From assembly GCA_046328505.1 (NCBI GenBank), contig JAXLWL010000010.1, positions 6,989 through 70,988 on the forward strand: a stretch of DNA of 64,000 nucleotides. The letters run 5' to 3'. Below the pieces are notes generated by a model that saw nothing but the letters and a program-made list of their open reading frames with translations, was not told the origin of the DNA and searched no databases. Below, one piece after another: positions 26,083 through 34,361 of the stretch; positions within the stretch are counted from its first letter, which is position 1, and each line of letters begins with the position of its first letter. Origin of the DNA: JBDHWG01 sp046328505. Its GTDB lineage: Bacteria > Chloroflexota > Anaerolineae > Epilineales > JAHCIE01. The translations under genes and the position numbers were made by a program.

Positions 26083-26175
26083 TGGCGGAGAGGGCGGGAT
26101 TTGAACCCGCGAGACAGAATAACTGCCTACGCGATTTCCAGTCGCGCGCACTAGACCGGGCTATGCGACCTCTCC
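26083..26175 (-). tRNA. tRNA-Ser (anticodon GGA)
   Basis: A class II tRNA on the minus strand. The acceptor stem GGAGAGG pairs with CCTCTCC, the anticodon stem-loop is CGCGA-CTGGAAA-TCGCG with GGA at + strand 26137-26139, there is a long variable arm, and the T arm is GCGGG-TTCAAAT-CCCGC. The CCA end is encoded (TGG at 26083-26085 on the + strand). It decodes UCC/UCU. Confidence 0.97.
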
Positions 26176-26251
26176 GTGTCCGAACGAGAATTATACCCCG
26201 AAGTGTCTTTCGGGTCAATCCTCGGTATACGATGCGCAATGGACAGCGTCC

Positions 26252-27133
26252 TTACGGCGGCGCATCCCATGTCGCGCGTTGCCTGAAGAAGTCGGCTCGC
26301 GCCTCGGCAATATCCACGTCTGGCAACTCCCGCGCCACGAGGTCGAAGGTCTCGGCGATGAGGTCGTTGAGCGCCAGCGCCCCGTCAACCAGCGGAGCCT
26401 CAAACACGAATCGCAGGCGGCGGGCGGCATCCGTTGGCGCAATCGGCAGCGCGCGGATCGCCTGCTCCATCCACTTGAAACCCAGGTGCGGTAGGTAGAC
26501 TCCGCTGAGCGCCAGCCATACGAGAAACAAACGCTTCGCGGATGCCGCTGCGTCTTCATAGAAGAGTACAACCTCGCCGCGGTTGGCGAGCTTGCTGCGG
26601 TTCCACGCCGCCACGAACCAGAGATGCTCCGCAACCATCGCCCGCGCTAGGTCCGGCGGATACGTCGCAACCTGCGCACGCCAGGCATCGACCGCCGCCG
26701 CGCCCTTCAGCGGCACACCGCTCTGAATGATGGCGATGAGGTCCTGCTTGACCAGCGACGTGTCATATCTGTCGACGACATCGGCGAGCCAGGCTTCCAC
26801 GACTGCGATTGGCCGGTTGCTGATCTGAAGCTCCACCCCACGCAGCGCCGCGTCATCCGGCCAATCGCCGTTCTCTTCTTCATAGTCGTACAGCCGGCGC
26901 GCTTCGCCACCGCCGCGCTCGATGATGTCCCGCCGCATCGCGTCGGTCGGCGCGACATCCCAGAACACCGTCATCTCGATGTCGGAGGCGCTATCGGCCC
27001 GACCTGTCGCCGCCGAGCCTGATATCAGCACGGCCCGGACTTCGGCAACATCGTCGTAAGCGCGCCCGAATGCCGCCGCTATCTCGCGTCGCCACGCGCT
27101 CGCCTGGCCCGCCGCCTGGTCTTCGACATTCAT
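26252..27133 (-). CDS. Nucleotidyltransferase-fold protein, unknown function
   Basis: A 293-residue protein whose N-terminal ~110 residues look like a polymerase-beta-type nucleotidyltransferase: VLISGSAATGRADSASDIEM (GS...DxE metal-binding pair) and a later acidic strand, GVELQI. The remaining helical part (about 150-290) resembles the substrate-binding helices of DUF4037- and kanamycin-nucleotidyltransferase-like proteins. Start ATG 27133 overlaps the stop of the oxidoreductase upstream (ATGA), which suggests translational coupling; an ATG 63 bases further upstream lies inside that gene. Substrate unknown. Confidence 0.7.
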   Translation of the reverse strand: MNVEDQAAGQASAWRREIAAAFGRAYDDVAEVRAVLISGSAATGRADSASDIEMTVFWDVAPTDAMRRDIIERGGGEARRLYDYEEENGDWPDDAALRGVELQISNRPIAVVEAWLADVVDRYDTSLVKQDLIAIIQSGVPLKGAAAVDAWRAQVATYPPDLARAMVAEHLWFVAAWNRSKLANRGEVVLFYEDAAASAKRLFLVWLALSGVYLPHLGFKWMEQAIRALPIAPTDAARRLRFVFEAPLVDGALALNDLIAETFDLVARELPDVDIAEARADFFRQRATWDAPP

Positions 27134-28335
27134 CAGCCGAAACGCTGCGGGTCGAAGGGCGACATGTCGCGGTCGGGTTGCCCCTGGCATATCCACTCGG
27201 CGAGGACTCGCCCCGTTTCAGTGGTATAGGGCATCCCGTGGCCCGTGCAGCCGGCGGCGACCCAGATACCCGGCGACAGCGGACCGATAAGCGGCGATGA
27301 GTCCGGCGTGAAGCCCATGATGCCCGCCCAGCGGTACGCGACCGGCGCGGGCGCGAGGTCCGGGAAGTACTGCGCGACGAAGTCATCCAGGGCCGACTGG
27401 ATCTCCGGACGCAGGTGATTCTCGGTATACGGGCGGTCGGCGTCGGCGGCGACGCGGCGCATCCCGCCCAGCACCCACGCGCCATCCGCCGTCTGCTGCC
27501 AGTATTCCCCGCCGTCGTTGGCGGACCACGCGCCCGGGAAGACGCGCTGGGCCAGGGGGGCCGTGGCGCGCATCTGCCCGCGCACCGGCTCAATGGCCTG
27601 GGCCAGCTTTTGCGCCAGGGAACCCGTCCAGGCATTCGTGGCGAGGATGATGTGATCGGCCGGTATGTCGCCCAAATCGGTTTCGACGACGCCTCGTTCC
27701 ACCCGATTGACGGCCACGCCGGTCCGAACGGCAGCGCCGTGGCGGGTCGCCGCGTCGGCCAGGCCGCGGACGAGGCGGCCGGAATGGACGACGGCGCCGC
27801 GCGGGTTGAAGCGCGCGCCGCGAAATGCGGCGGGCAGGGCCACGCCAACCCGAGATTGCAGCGCGTCGGCGTCCAGCCACTGCGTCTCGAAGCCGTCTTC
27901 TGCCAGCGCGTCTATCGTGGCGCGATGCAGATTCTCATCATCCTCGGACAGGGCCACGGCATAGCTGCCCTCCGGGCGATAGCCGCCATCGATGCCTTCC
28001 TCGACCAACGTCCGCCGAAGCAGAGCCGCGCTGTCCTCGGTGTATTGCCAGATGGTGCGGGCCGCCGCGTGGCCGCGGGCGTCGATCGTGCTGAGATAGT
28101 TTTCAGTCGTGCCGGGTGAAACGATGCCCGCGTTCCGGCCGGTCGCGCCGCCGGCGAGCGTCCCTCGCTCGATAAGCACGACATCGGCGCCGGCCCGCGC
28201 CAGGAACAGCGTGATTGATGCCCCCATCACGCCCGCCCCAACGACGACGACCTGGGCGCGCCGCGGCAGCTCGCCGCCGCGTACGAGATCGCCCGCGGTC
28301 GCCAACCAGTATGAAGTCATGTCAGTATCATTCAT
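27133..28335 (-). CDS. FAD-dependent oxidoreductase (DAO/glycine-oxidase family)
   Basis: A 400-residue flavoenzyme. FAD motif VVVVGAGVMGASITLFLARA near residue 28, then LIERGTLAGGATGRNAGI, and a C-terminal GIMGFTPDSSPLIG...GCTGHGMPYT contact region typical of the gamma-glutamylputrescine/sarcosine/glycine oxidase group. ATG 28335 is chosen; a longer frame to 28389 has no conserved residues. It is the promoter-proximal gene of a two-gene unit with the nucleotidyltransferase-like gene and has an unusually complex upstream region. Confidence 0.85.
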   Translation of the reverse strand: MNDTDMTSYWLATAGDLVRGGELPRRAQVVVVGAGVMGASITLFLARAGADVVLIERGTLAGGATGRNAGIVSPGTTENYLSTIDARGHAAARTIWQYTEDSAALLRRTLVEEGIDGGYRPEGSYAVALSEDDENLHRATIDALAEDGFETQWLDADALQSRVGVALPAAFRGARFNPRGAVVHSGRLVRGLADAATRHGAAVRTGVAVNRVERGVVETDLGDIPADHIILATNAWTGSLAQKLAQAIEPVRGQMRATAPLAQRVFPGAWSANDGGEYWQQTADGAWVLGGMRRVAADADRPYTENHLRPEIQSALDDFVAQYFPDLAPAPVAYRWAGIMGFTPDSSPLIGPLSPGIWVAAGCTGHGMPYTTETGRVLAEWICQGQPDRDMSPFDPQRFG

Positions 28336-28384
28336 GATGTGTAGCTCTTTGGCATTATTGGAGACGACACAATTGATTGCGGTA

Positions 28385-28414
28385 AGCATAGCACGCCAGC
28401 AAAGAGGGGGTCAA
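28385..28414 (-). promoter_or_regulatory. Proximal promoter of the oxidoreductase unit
   Basis: Read on the minus strand: TTGACC (28409-28414) - 18 bp - TATGCT (28385-28390), about 45 bases before the ATG. Confidence 0.55.
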
Positions 28415-28420
28415 ATGGCG

Positions 28421-28452
28421 TGGGGCGGCGTCTCAACGGGAACGCCGCCCCA
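28421..28452. promoter_or_regulatory. Stable hairpin between the two oxidoreductase promoters
   Basis: A perfect 11-bp inverted repeat (TGGGGCGGCGT 28421-28431 and ACGCCGCCCCA 28442-28452) with a 10-nt loop. In RNA from the distal promoter it would form early in the leader and could act as an attenuator or end a short transcript, although only TTT follows it on the minus strand. Confidence 0.5.
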
Positions 28453-28473
28453 CAACCACGCAGGTGCTTGCCA

Positions 28474-28493
28474 GTGTTCTGATTACAGAACAC
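28474..28493. promoter_or_regulatory. Candidate operator palindrome at the distal start site
   Basis: GTGTTCTG-ATTA-CAGAACAC, an 8-bp perfect inverted repeat with a 4-bp spacer. It directly follows the minus-strand -10 box (28494-28499), so a bound repressor would block initiation. A second degenerate half-site, GAACAAATGTCC (28505-28516), lies in the promoter spacer. Confidence 0.6.
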
Positions 28494-28523
28494 ATTATAC
28501 ACTAGAACAAATGTCCGTGTCAA
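28494..28523 (-). promoter_or_regulatory. Distal near-perfect promoter of the oxidoreductase unit
   Basis: Read on the minus strand: TTGACA (28518-28523) - 18 bp - TATAAT (28494-28499). Both boxes are full consensus. The start would fall near 28487, inside the operator palindrome. Confidence 0.75.
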
Positions 28524-28562
28524 GTACTTTGGGAGGGATTTTTCCGAAAATACATATCGTCG

Positions 28563-28591
28563 TTGACCGACCTCCATCGCGGTGCTATACT
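28563..28591 (+). promoter_or_regulatory. Promoter for the macro-domain operon
   Basis: TTGACC (28563-28568) - 17 bp - TATACT (28586-28591). It would drive the long + strand run starting with the macro-domain gene at 28622. Confidence 0.75.
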
Positions 28592-28621
28592 TGCGTGAGC
28601 AACCGCCCCAGGAACCCAACC

Positions 28622-29161
28622 GTGCGCGTGAACATCGGCGAAGGAAGCCTCGAGCTGGTCGAGGGGGACATCACGCAGGAGTCAACGGACGCTATCGTGA
28701 ACGCGGCCAACGAGGCCCTCGCGCCAGGCGGCGGTGTCGACGGCGCCATCACCCGCGCCGCGGGGCCGGTGGCTCTCGCCGAGCGTCGCAAGCTGGGCCG
28801 ATGCCCCACCGGCGAGGCGCGAATTGGGCCTGGTGGCAATCTGAGAGCCCGCAATATCATCTACGCCGTTGGCCCTGTCTACCACGGTGGCGGCCGCGGT
28901 GAAGCCGCCCTGTTGGCGGGCGCCTATCGCGCCAGTCTGACGCTCGCCGCCAAGAACGAGCTACACCGTATCTCCGTCCCCGCCATTAGCACCGGCATCT
29001 ATGGATACCCGATGGATGAAGCCGCGAGTGTCGCCCTGACCGCGATGATCGACTTCCTCAAGTCCGCCACGTCACCGCTGCACGTGCGCGTCGTCCTGTT
29101 TGGGCAGTCGGCGCTGCGCACCTGGGAACGTGCCTTGCAGGGAGTCTACCCGACACCGTGA
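28622..29161 (+). CDS. Macro-domain protein (ADP-ribose binding)
   Basis: A 179-residue stand-alone macro domain. It starts with GTG 28622 (MRVNIGEGSLELVEGDIT). Ligand-binding loops: DAIVNAANEALAPGGGVDGA and the later VPAISTGIYGYPMDEAA. Such proteins bind ADP-ribose and often remove it or process O-acetyl-ADP-ribose or ADP-ribosylated nucleic acid. It is the first gene behind a strong promoter and about 40 bases from a MoaD-like gene. Confidence 0.92.
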   Translation: MRVNIGEGSLELVEGDITQESTDAIVNAANEALAPGGGVDGAITRAAGPVALAERRKLGRCPTGEARIGPGGNLRARNIIYAVGPVYHGGGRGEAALLAGAYRASLTLAAKNELHRISVPAISTGIYGYPMDEAASVALTAMIDFLKSATSPLHVRVVLFGQSALRTWERALQGVYPTP

Positions 29162-29200
29162 CGGCGCGGCCGATGTGGCGAGGATTTGGGTTACGTACTC

Positions 29201-29485
29201 ATGATTCAGATAAAGGTTAAGATGGGCGAGCCGCTATGGCGCGCTGTAGGGCAACGAGAAGTCGACGTGACCCTGGACGATTCTGGCGCCACCGTCGCGG
29301 ATGTGCTGGTCAAGCTGGCCGAGCGGCCGGGGTTTCGAGAAGCGTATGACGCTCACGCAGCAGGCGTCGGCGTGCCGTACGCACTCTTTGTGGACGAGAA
29401 AGCGATACCGGAGGCAGCCGTCAGCGAGACGCGTGTTGCGAATGGCCAGACGCTGCGCATCATTCTGCCGATAGCGGGCGGTTGA
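29201..29485 (+). CDS. MoaD/ThiS-family ubiquitin-like sulfur carrier
   Basis: A 94-residue beta-grasp protein ending IILPIAGG, with the free C-terminal Gly-Gly needed for adenylation and thiocarboxylation. ATG 29201 (MIQIKVKMGEPLW) is preferred over a TTG at 29186; no strong ribosome binding site is visible. It is distinct from the moaD at 17877 and has no neighbouring E1 (MoeB/ThiF) or MoaE. The stop overlaps the glycosylase ATG. Its acceptor pathway is unknown; it could serve molybdopterin, tungsten cofactor, thiolation or protein conjugation. Confidence 0.8.
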   Translation: MIQIKVKMGEPLWRAVGQREVDVTLDDSGATVADVLVKLAERPGFREAYDAHAAGVGVPYALFVDEKAIPEAAVSETRVANGQTLRIILPIAGG

Positions 29486-30075
29486 TGGCTGACATTCTCC
29501 CGCGGGGCTTCTACGACCGACCGACGCTCGACGTAGCCCGCGCATTATTGGGTCAGCGCCTGGTCCGCGTTCTGGATGGTAAACGACTGGCCGGGCCGAT
29601 CGTTGAAACCGAAGCCTATATCGGCGAGGCAGACAAGGCGAATCACGCGGCGCGCGGCTGGCGAGAGCGCCACGCCGTGATGTACGGCCCGCCGGGCTTC
29701 GCTTACGTCTACATGATCTACGGCGTTCACCATGCCCTCAACGCCGTCACGGAAAGCGAGGGCTTTCCCGCCGCCGTCCTCATCCGCGCCATTGCGCCCG
29801 AAGAGGGCGTCGACACGATGCGTTTGCGGCGCGGGAATCGCCCTCTGGCTCAGACTGCCGACGGGCCGGGGAAGCTCTGCCAGGCGCTCGCAATCGACCT
29901 GACCGAGAATGGTGTCGATCTGACGCAGCAGGGCGAGCTATTCATCGAACACGCGCCCGAGATACCGGAGGCGCATGTGAAGCGTACCCCGCGCGTCGGA
30001 GTCGGCGGAGATGTTCGGGCGCGCGAGGCGCTGTGGCGATTTGTCGTGTCGGCTGCCGATTCGCCACGGGCGTGA
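29485..30075 (+). CDS. DNA-3-methyladenine glycosylase (AAG/MPG family)
   Basis: A 196-residue alkyladenine DNA glycosylase that removes alkylated and deaminated purines. The active-site block is IVETEAYIGEADKANHAARG, with the catalytic Glu, the intercalating Tyr and a His of the family. MYGPPGFAYVYMIYGVHHAL and DGPGKLCQALAI follow. ATG 29485 overlaps the stop of the MoaD-like gene. A second, unrelated 3-methyladenine glycosylase (Tag type) is encoded at 41706. Confidence 0.95.
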   Translation: MADILPRGFYDRPTLDVARALLGQRLVRVLDGKRLAGPIVETEAYIGEADKANHAARGWRERHAVMYGPPGFAYVYMIYGVHHALNAVTESEGFPAAVLIRAIAPEEGVDTMRLRRGNRPLAQTADGPGKLCQALAIDLTENGVDLTQQGELFIEHAPEIPEAHVKRTPRVGVGGDVRAREALWRFVVSAADSPRA

Positions 30076-30114
30076 GTCTGACACGTGAGACTTGAAGACA
30101 GGGATTTGTTCGGG

Positions 30115-30681
30115 ATGAGCCACCGTCGACCTATTAACCTGCCGATGCCCAATGTGGCTCTGACCGGTTTCAGCACCACCGGCAAGTCCACCGTCTGCCG
30201 CCAGTTGGCCTGCGCCCTCGGGTGGTACCACGCGGACACCGACGAGTTGATTACCGCCGCGGCGCGACAGCCTATCGAGGTCATTTTCCGAGACGAGGGC
30301 GAGGCATGGTTTCGGGCGCTCGAGTATGCTGCTCTCACCGCGGCCCTGGCCGGCCACGGTAACGTGGTGGCGACGGGCGGTGGCGCTGTCATTTCCGCTG
30401 ACAACCGTGCGTTGATGCGCGAGCGTGCGTGGGTCGTGTGCCTGAGCGCACGGCCAGAGACTGTGCTCGCGCGCCTGGAGGAAGCCGCCCGCGTCGAGCC
30501 AAGGCCCCTACTGGCCGGCCCCGACCCGCTGGGGCGCGTGAAGACGCTCCTGGCTCAGCGCCAGGTCTTCTACGCCGAAGCCGATCTGACTGTCGAAACG
30601 GACACATTAACACCTGGTGATGTTACCGACGTGATTCTTGAATGGGTCCTCTCGCGAGAGACTGACCGGAGGCTAGCATGA
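30115..30681 (+). CDS. aroK: Shikimate kinase
   Basis: A 188-residue P-loop kinase. Walker A is GFSTTGKST, shikimate-binding residues are in ADTDEL, FRDEGEAWFRALE and ATGGGAV, and the lid Arg is in EPRPLLAG. VVCLSARPETVLARLE is the usual C-terminal strand-helix. All catalytic positions are present, so it should phosphorylate shikimate, although no other aromatic-pathway gene is nearby. The start is uncertain: ATG 30115 is chosen; GTG 30085 and ATG 30145 are alternatives. The stop overlaps the GH13 start (ATGA). Confidence 0.85.
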   Translation: MSHRRPINLPMPNVALTGFSTTGKSTVCRQLACALGWYHADTDELITAAARQPIEVIFRDEGEAWFRALEYAALTAALAGHGNVVATGGGAVISADNRALMRERAWVVCLSARPETVLARLEEAARVEPRPLLAGPDPLGRVKTLLAQRQVFYAEADLTVETDTLTPGDVTDVILEWVLSRETDRRLA

Positions 30682-33600
30682 TGGAGTTTCACATTTCCCG
30701 CCGCGCTCGTGACCGCTATCAATTCGATGACTCCCTGTTCTCGATCAGCGGCCGCGTCGTCCTGGCGAACTTTCACGCCGCGCGCGTCCTCGCGCAGAAG
30801 ATGAACGAGAAGCGCGACCTCGTCAATTTCCCGGAGACCGCCGTCGCTGCCGCCGACATCAACGCCATGGGCTTGATCGACGAAGTGCTGCACTACATGA
30901 TCGCAGAGTACCGCAAGCAGGTCAACCCGCGGTTGTTCACGGACGCTCTCAACAGGATGGAGACGGACTTGGGTCCGGCGACGGTGAATCGCGTCCTGAC
31001 GCGATTCGTGGACGAGTTCCCGCCGACCGCCGTCTACCGGCAACAGGTCGATGCGGCTCAGTATCTTCGCGATTCGACCAACGGCGTACCCAATCGCGAG
31101 ATTATCCTCGAAGAAATGCTCCTCAACTGGGCTGCCAACCTGAACCCGGCCTACGCTCCCTATCGAGAGCTGTTCGACGATGCCTCGCTCCAGCAAGAAC
31201 GCGGCTACACCAGGATGTTCAACGACATGCGCTCTTTCTTCGACAGCCAGCGCGTGCCGTCCGCCGATGGCCTCTCGATGCCTGACCTGGCGCGTATGAA
31301 CCTGCTCGATCTTCTGCGCAGCCCGGCCCTGGCGTCCCCCTACTCCCTCTTCGGCCAGCTCGAGTTCCTGTCCCAGAAGTGGGGCGCCGTCATCGGCCCG
31401 CAGGTCTACCGCGTCCTGAGCAGCCTGGACCTGTACCGAGAGGACGCCAAGCGATTCATCTTTGGCTTCGCCCCGGGCGGGCCTGGGCCGGTCGAGATCA
31501 CCGACTACGCGGAGTTCGAGGCCGAACCGGAGGCATTCAGCCGGGATCTGCACTGGATGCCGCGTGTCGTCATGATCGCCAAGAATACGTATGTCTGGCT
31601 TGACCAACTCTCGCGGCAATACGGACGCTCGATTACACGCTTGAGCGATATCCCCGACGAGGAGCTGGACAAGCTGGCCCGCCGCGGCTTTACCGGTTTG
31701 TGGCTCATCGGTCTCTGGGAGCGTAGCAACGCCTCACGCGAGATCAAGCGCATGATGGGCAACGAGGATGCTGTCGCCTCGGCTTACTCGCTGTTCGACT
31801 ATCGCATCGCCGACGACCTAGGCGGGACGCCGGCGTACGAGAACCTGCGCGACCGGGCCTGGCAGCGCGGCGTCCGCCTCGCCAGCGACATGGTGCCAAA
31901 CCACATGGGCATCGACTCGCCGTGGGTGGTGCAGCACCCGGATTGGTTCATCCGCCGCCCCGACAGCCCATATCCTGTCTATACCTTCAATGGGCCAGAC
32001 CTGTCCTGGGACCCGAACGTCGGCATCTACCTGGAAGACCACTATTTCACGCGCAGCGACGCATCTGTGGTGTTCAAGCGCGTAGATCGTAACAGCGGCT
32101 CGGAGCTGTACGTCTACCACGGCAACGACGGCACGTCCATGCCGTGGAACGACACGGCGCAGCTTGATTACCTGAATCCAGACGTGCGCGAGGCCGTCAT
32201 CCAGACGATCCTGCAGGTCGCCCGCCAGTTCCCTATCATCCGCTTCGACGCCGCGATGACCCTGGCGAAGCGCCACTATCAGCGTCTCTGGTTCCCGGAG
32301 CCGGGCACAGGCGGCGCAATTCCCTCGCGCTCCGAGTTCGCCATGACCAAGGCCGAGTTCGACGCGGCCATGCCGATTGAGTTCTGGCGCGAGGTGGTGG
32401 ACCGCGTCGCCGTCGAGGCGCCGGATACTCTGCTGCTCGCCGAGGCGTTCTGGCTCATGGAAGGGTATTTCGTGCGTACGCTCGGCATGCACCGCGTCTA
32501 CAACAGCGCGTTCATGGTTCTTCTGCGCGACGAGGACAATGCCAAGTACCGCACCGTCATGAAGAACACGATGGAGTTCGACCCCGAAGTGTTGAAGCGC
32601 TTCGTCAACTTCATGAACAACCCGGACGAGAAGACGGCCGTCGAGCAGTTCGGCAAGGGCGATAAGTACTTCGGGATCGCGACGGTGATGTCCACGATGC
32701 CTGGCCTGCCGATGTTCGGCCACGGCCAGATCGAGGGCTACGCAGAGAAGTATGGCATGGAGTTCCGACGTCCGCTCTGGGACGAGAGCGACGACCCCTA
32801 CTTGATCGCGCGGCACGAGCGCGAGATCTTCCCCCTAATCCACAAGCGCTACCTGTTCGCCGACGTCGAGAACTTCCTGCTGTACGACTTCATCAGACCG
32901 GACGGCAACGTCGACGAGAACGTCTTCGCCTACTCCAACCGCTTCGGCGACGAGAAGGGTCTCGTCATCTACCATAACAAGTACAGTGACACCCGCGGCT
33001 GGATCAACGTCGCCGTCCCCTACCCCGTCAAGACCGGCGTCGGCGACGAGCGCATCATCGTCACCAAGACCCTGGCCGACGGCTTGCAGCTCACCAATGC
33101 CGCCGACCGCTTCGTCATCTTCCGCGACCATAGCGGCGAGCTTGAATATATCCGCCGGAACCAGGACATCATCCAGAAGGGCCTGTACCTGGAGCTAGGC
33201 GGGTATCGCTACCACACCTTCCTCGACTTCCGCGAAGTTCAGGATGATGTGACTGGGCGATACAGCCAGCTGGAAGCGCAGCTTGGCGGGCGCGGCGTGC
33301 CGAGCATTGACGAGGCGCTGCGCGAGCTAATGCTGGAGCCGGTCCGCGCGCCCTACGCCGCCCTCGTCAACACCGACGCCCTGCGCCGCGTCGTCGATGT
33401 CTGCATCCTGCCGCAAGAAGCGGAGAGCCAGGCTGAGACGGCCGAGACCCAGACCGAGACCGCTACGGACGGAAGCGACGGGGCGGCCGGCGACGAGAAG
33501 GCCACTATCTTGCGCGACGTCGGCGACCGCGTGGAGGAGCTGCTCCAGGCAATCCAGGCTTTCAGCGGCTCGGATGCCGACACGGAGGTCGTCGCCGAGA

Positions 33601-34361
33601 AGATTCGCCGCCACCTGGATGCCGTCATTGCGCTGCCATCCTTGCGCGCGCAGGCGGATGGCGATGCGCCGGCTGAGTTCGCCGCGGCCGTTGAGTACCT
33701 GCTCGCGCGCTTTGACGCCAACCCGGCCCTGTGGGGCGGCCCGCTGGCCTGGGTGTTCACGCGCTTTTTGGGCGACATGATGGGCGGACCAGATGCGAGC
33801 GAGCAAACCCGAACCCTGATTGACACCTGGCGGCTCGGCCGTATCATCGTGCCGGCCCTCGAAGGCATGGGCATGAGCGATGCCACTGCGTGGCGCGCCG
33901 TGGCGACGATCAAGCTGTTCAGCGAGCACGATAAGTGGTTCGACATGGCAGGGGCGCCGGGTCTGCGCGCGTACCGCGTCCTGGAGTCGTGGCTGCGGGA
34001 CAGCGAGGTGCAGCAGTATCTTGGGGTAAACCGCTACCAGGGCGTTCTCTGGTTCAACCACGAGGCCTTCGAGCAGCTCCTCTGGGCCGCCTTGCTCCAC
34101 GCCACGATTGGCCTCGTGGCGGCGCAGGATGAGACGGGGGACGACGCAACACAGCAGGTGGCGCAGGGCATCGCCGAGCGCTACGCGATCATCGAGCGGC
34201 TGCAGCAGGCGGAGAAGGACTCGAAGTACCAGGTCGCGCGCTTGCTGTCGCGGGCGCGCGGGGAGAACGGCGCTACCCCGAGCGCCAAGCCGTCCACGGC
34301 GACGCCTTCGACCAGCACCCCGACTCCGACCGTGGAGGAATCGGGTGACCAACCCGCGTGA
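30678..34361 (+). CDS. Large GH13 (alpha-amylase family) protein with extra N- and C-terminal regions
   Basis: A 1227-residue protein, more than twice the usual size. A helical N-terminal region (1 to ~320) and a C-terminal region (about 850-1200, then a Thr/Pro/Ser-rich tail) flank the (beta/alpha)8 core. GH13 regions: I SDMVPNHMG (Asp404, His410), II IIRFDAAMTL (nucleophile Asp524), III LLLAEAFWLM (acid/base Glu589) and IV FMNNPDEKT, where Asp650 keeps the third acid but the usual NHD His is replaced by Pro. No signal peptide: probably cytoplasmic alpha-glucan or trehalose-type metabolism. It is coupled to aroK upstream and glycerate kinase downstream. Confidence 0.85.
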   Translation: MMEFHISRRARDRYQFDDSLFSISGRVVLANFHAARVLAQKMNEKRDLVNFPETAVAAADINAMGLIDEVLHYMIAEYRKQVNPRLFTDALNRMETDLGPATVNRVLTRFVDEFPPTAVYRQQVDAAQYLRDSTNGVPNREIILEEMLLNWAANLNPAYAPYRELFDDASLQQERGYTRMFNDMRSFFDSQRVPSADGLSMPDLARMNLLDLLRSPALASPYSLFGQLEFLSQKWGAVIGPQVYRVLSSLDLYREDAKRFIFGFAPGGPGPVEITDYAEFEAEPEAFSRDLHWMPRVVMIAKNTYVWLDQLSRQYGRSITRLSDIPDEELDKLARRGFTGLWLIGLWERSNASREIKRMMGNEDAVASAYSLFDYRIADDLGGTPAYENLRDRAWQRGVRLASDMVPNHMGIDSPWVVQHPDWFIRRPDSPYPVYTFNGPDLSWDPNVGIYLEDHYFTRSDASVVFKRVDRNSGSELYVYHGNDGTSMPWNDTAQLDYLNPDVREAVIQTILQVARQFPIIRFDAAMTLAKRHYQRLWFPEPGTGGAIPSRSEFAMTKAEFDAAMPIEFWREVVDRVAVEAPDTLLLAEAFWLMEGYFVRTLGMHRVYNSAFMVLLRDEDNAKYRTVMKNTMEFDPEVLKRFVNFMNNPDEKTAVEQFGKGDKYFGIATVMSTMPGLPMFGHGQIEGYAEKYGMEFRRPLWDESDDPYLIARHEREIFPLIHKRYLFADVENFLLYDFIRPDGNVDENVFAYSNRFGDEKGLVIYHNKYSDTRGWINVAVPYPVKTGVGDERIIVTKTLADGLQLTNAADRFVIFRDHSGELEYIRRNQDIIQKGLYLELGGYRYHTFLDFREVQDDVTGRYSQLEAQLGGRGVPSIDEALRELMLEPVRAPYAALVNTDALRRVVDVCILPQEAESQAETAETQTETATDGSDGAAGDEKATILRDVGDRVEELLQAIQAFSGSDADTEVVAEKIRRHLDAVIALPSLRAQADGDAPAEFAAAVEYLLARFDANPALWGGPLAWVFTRFLGDMMGGPDASEQTRTLIDTWRLGRIIVPALEGMGMSDATAWRAVATIKLFSEHDKWFDMAGAPGLRAYRVLESWLRDSEVQQYLGVNRYQGVLWFNHEAFEQLLWAALLHATIGLVAAQDETGDDATQQVAQGIAERYAIIERLQQAEKDSKYQVARLLSRARGENGATPSAKPSTATPSTSTPTPTVEESGDQPA

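Noticed and set aside
28332..28619. 95-residue frame upstream of the FAD oxidoreductase on the minus strand
   Set aside because: It runs across two promoters, an operator palindrome and a hairpin, and has no family features.
31818..32816. 332-residue minus-strand frame opposite the GH13 gene
   Set aside because: Antisense to the catalytic core of a conserved family, with no recognisable domain.
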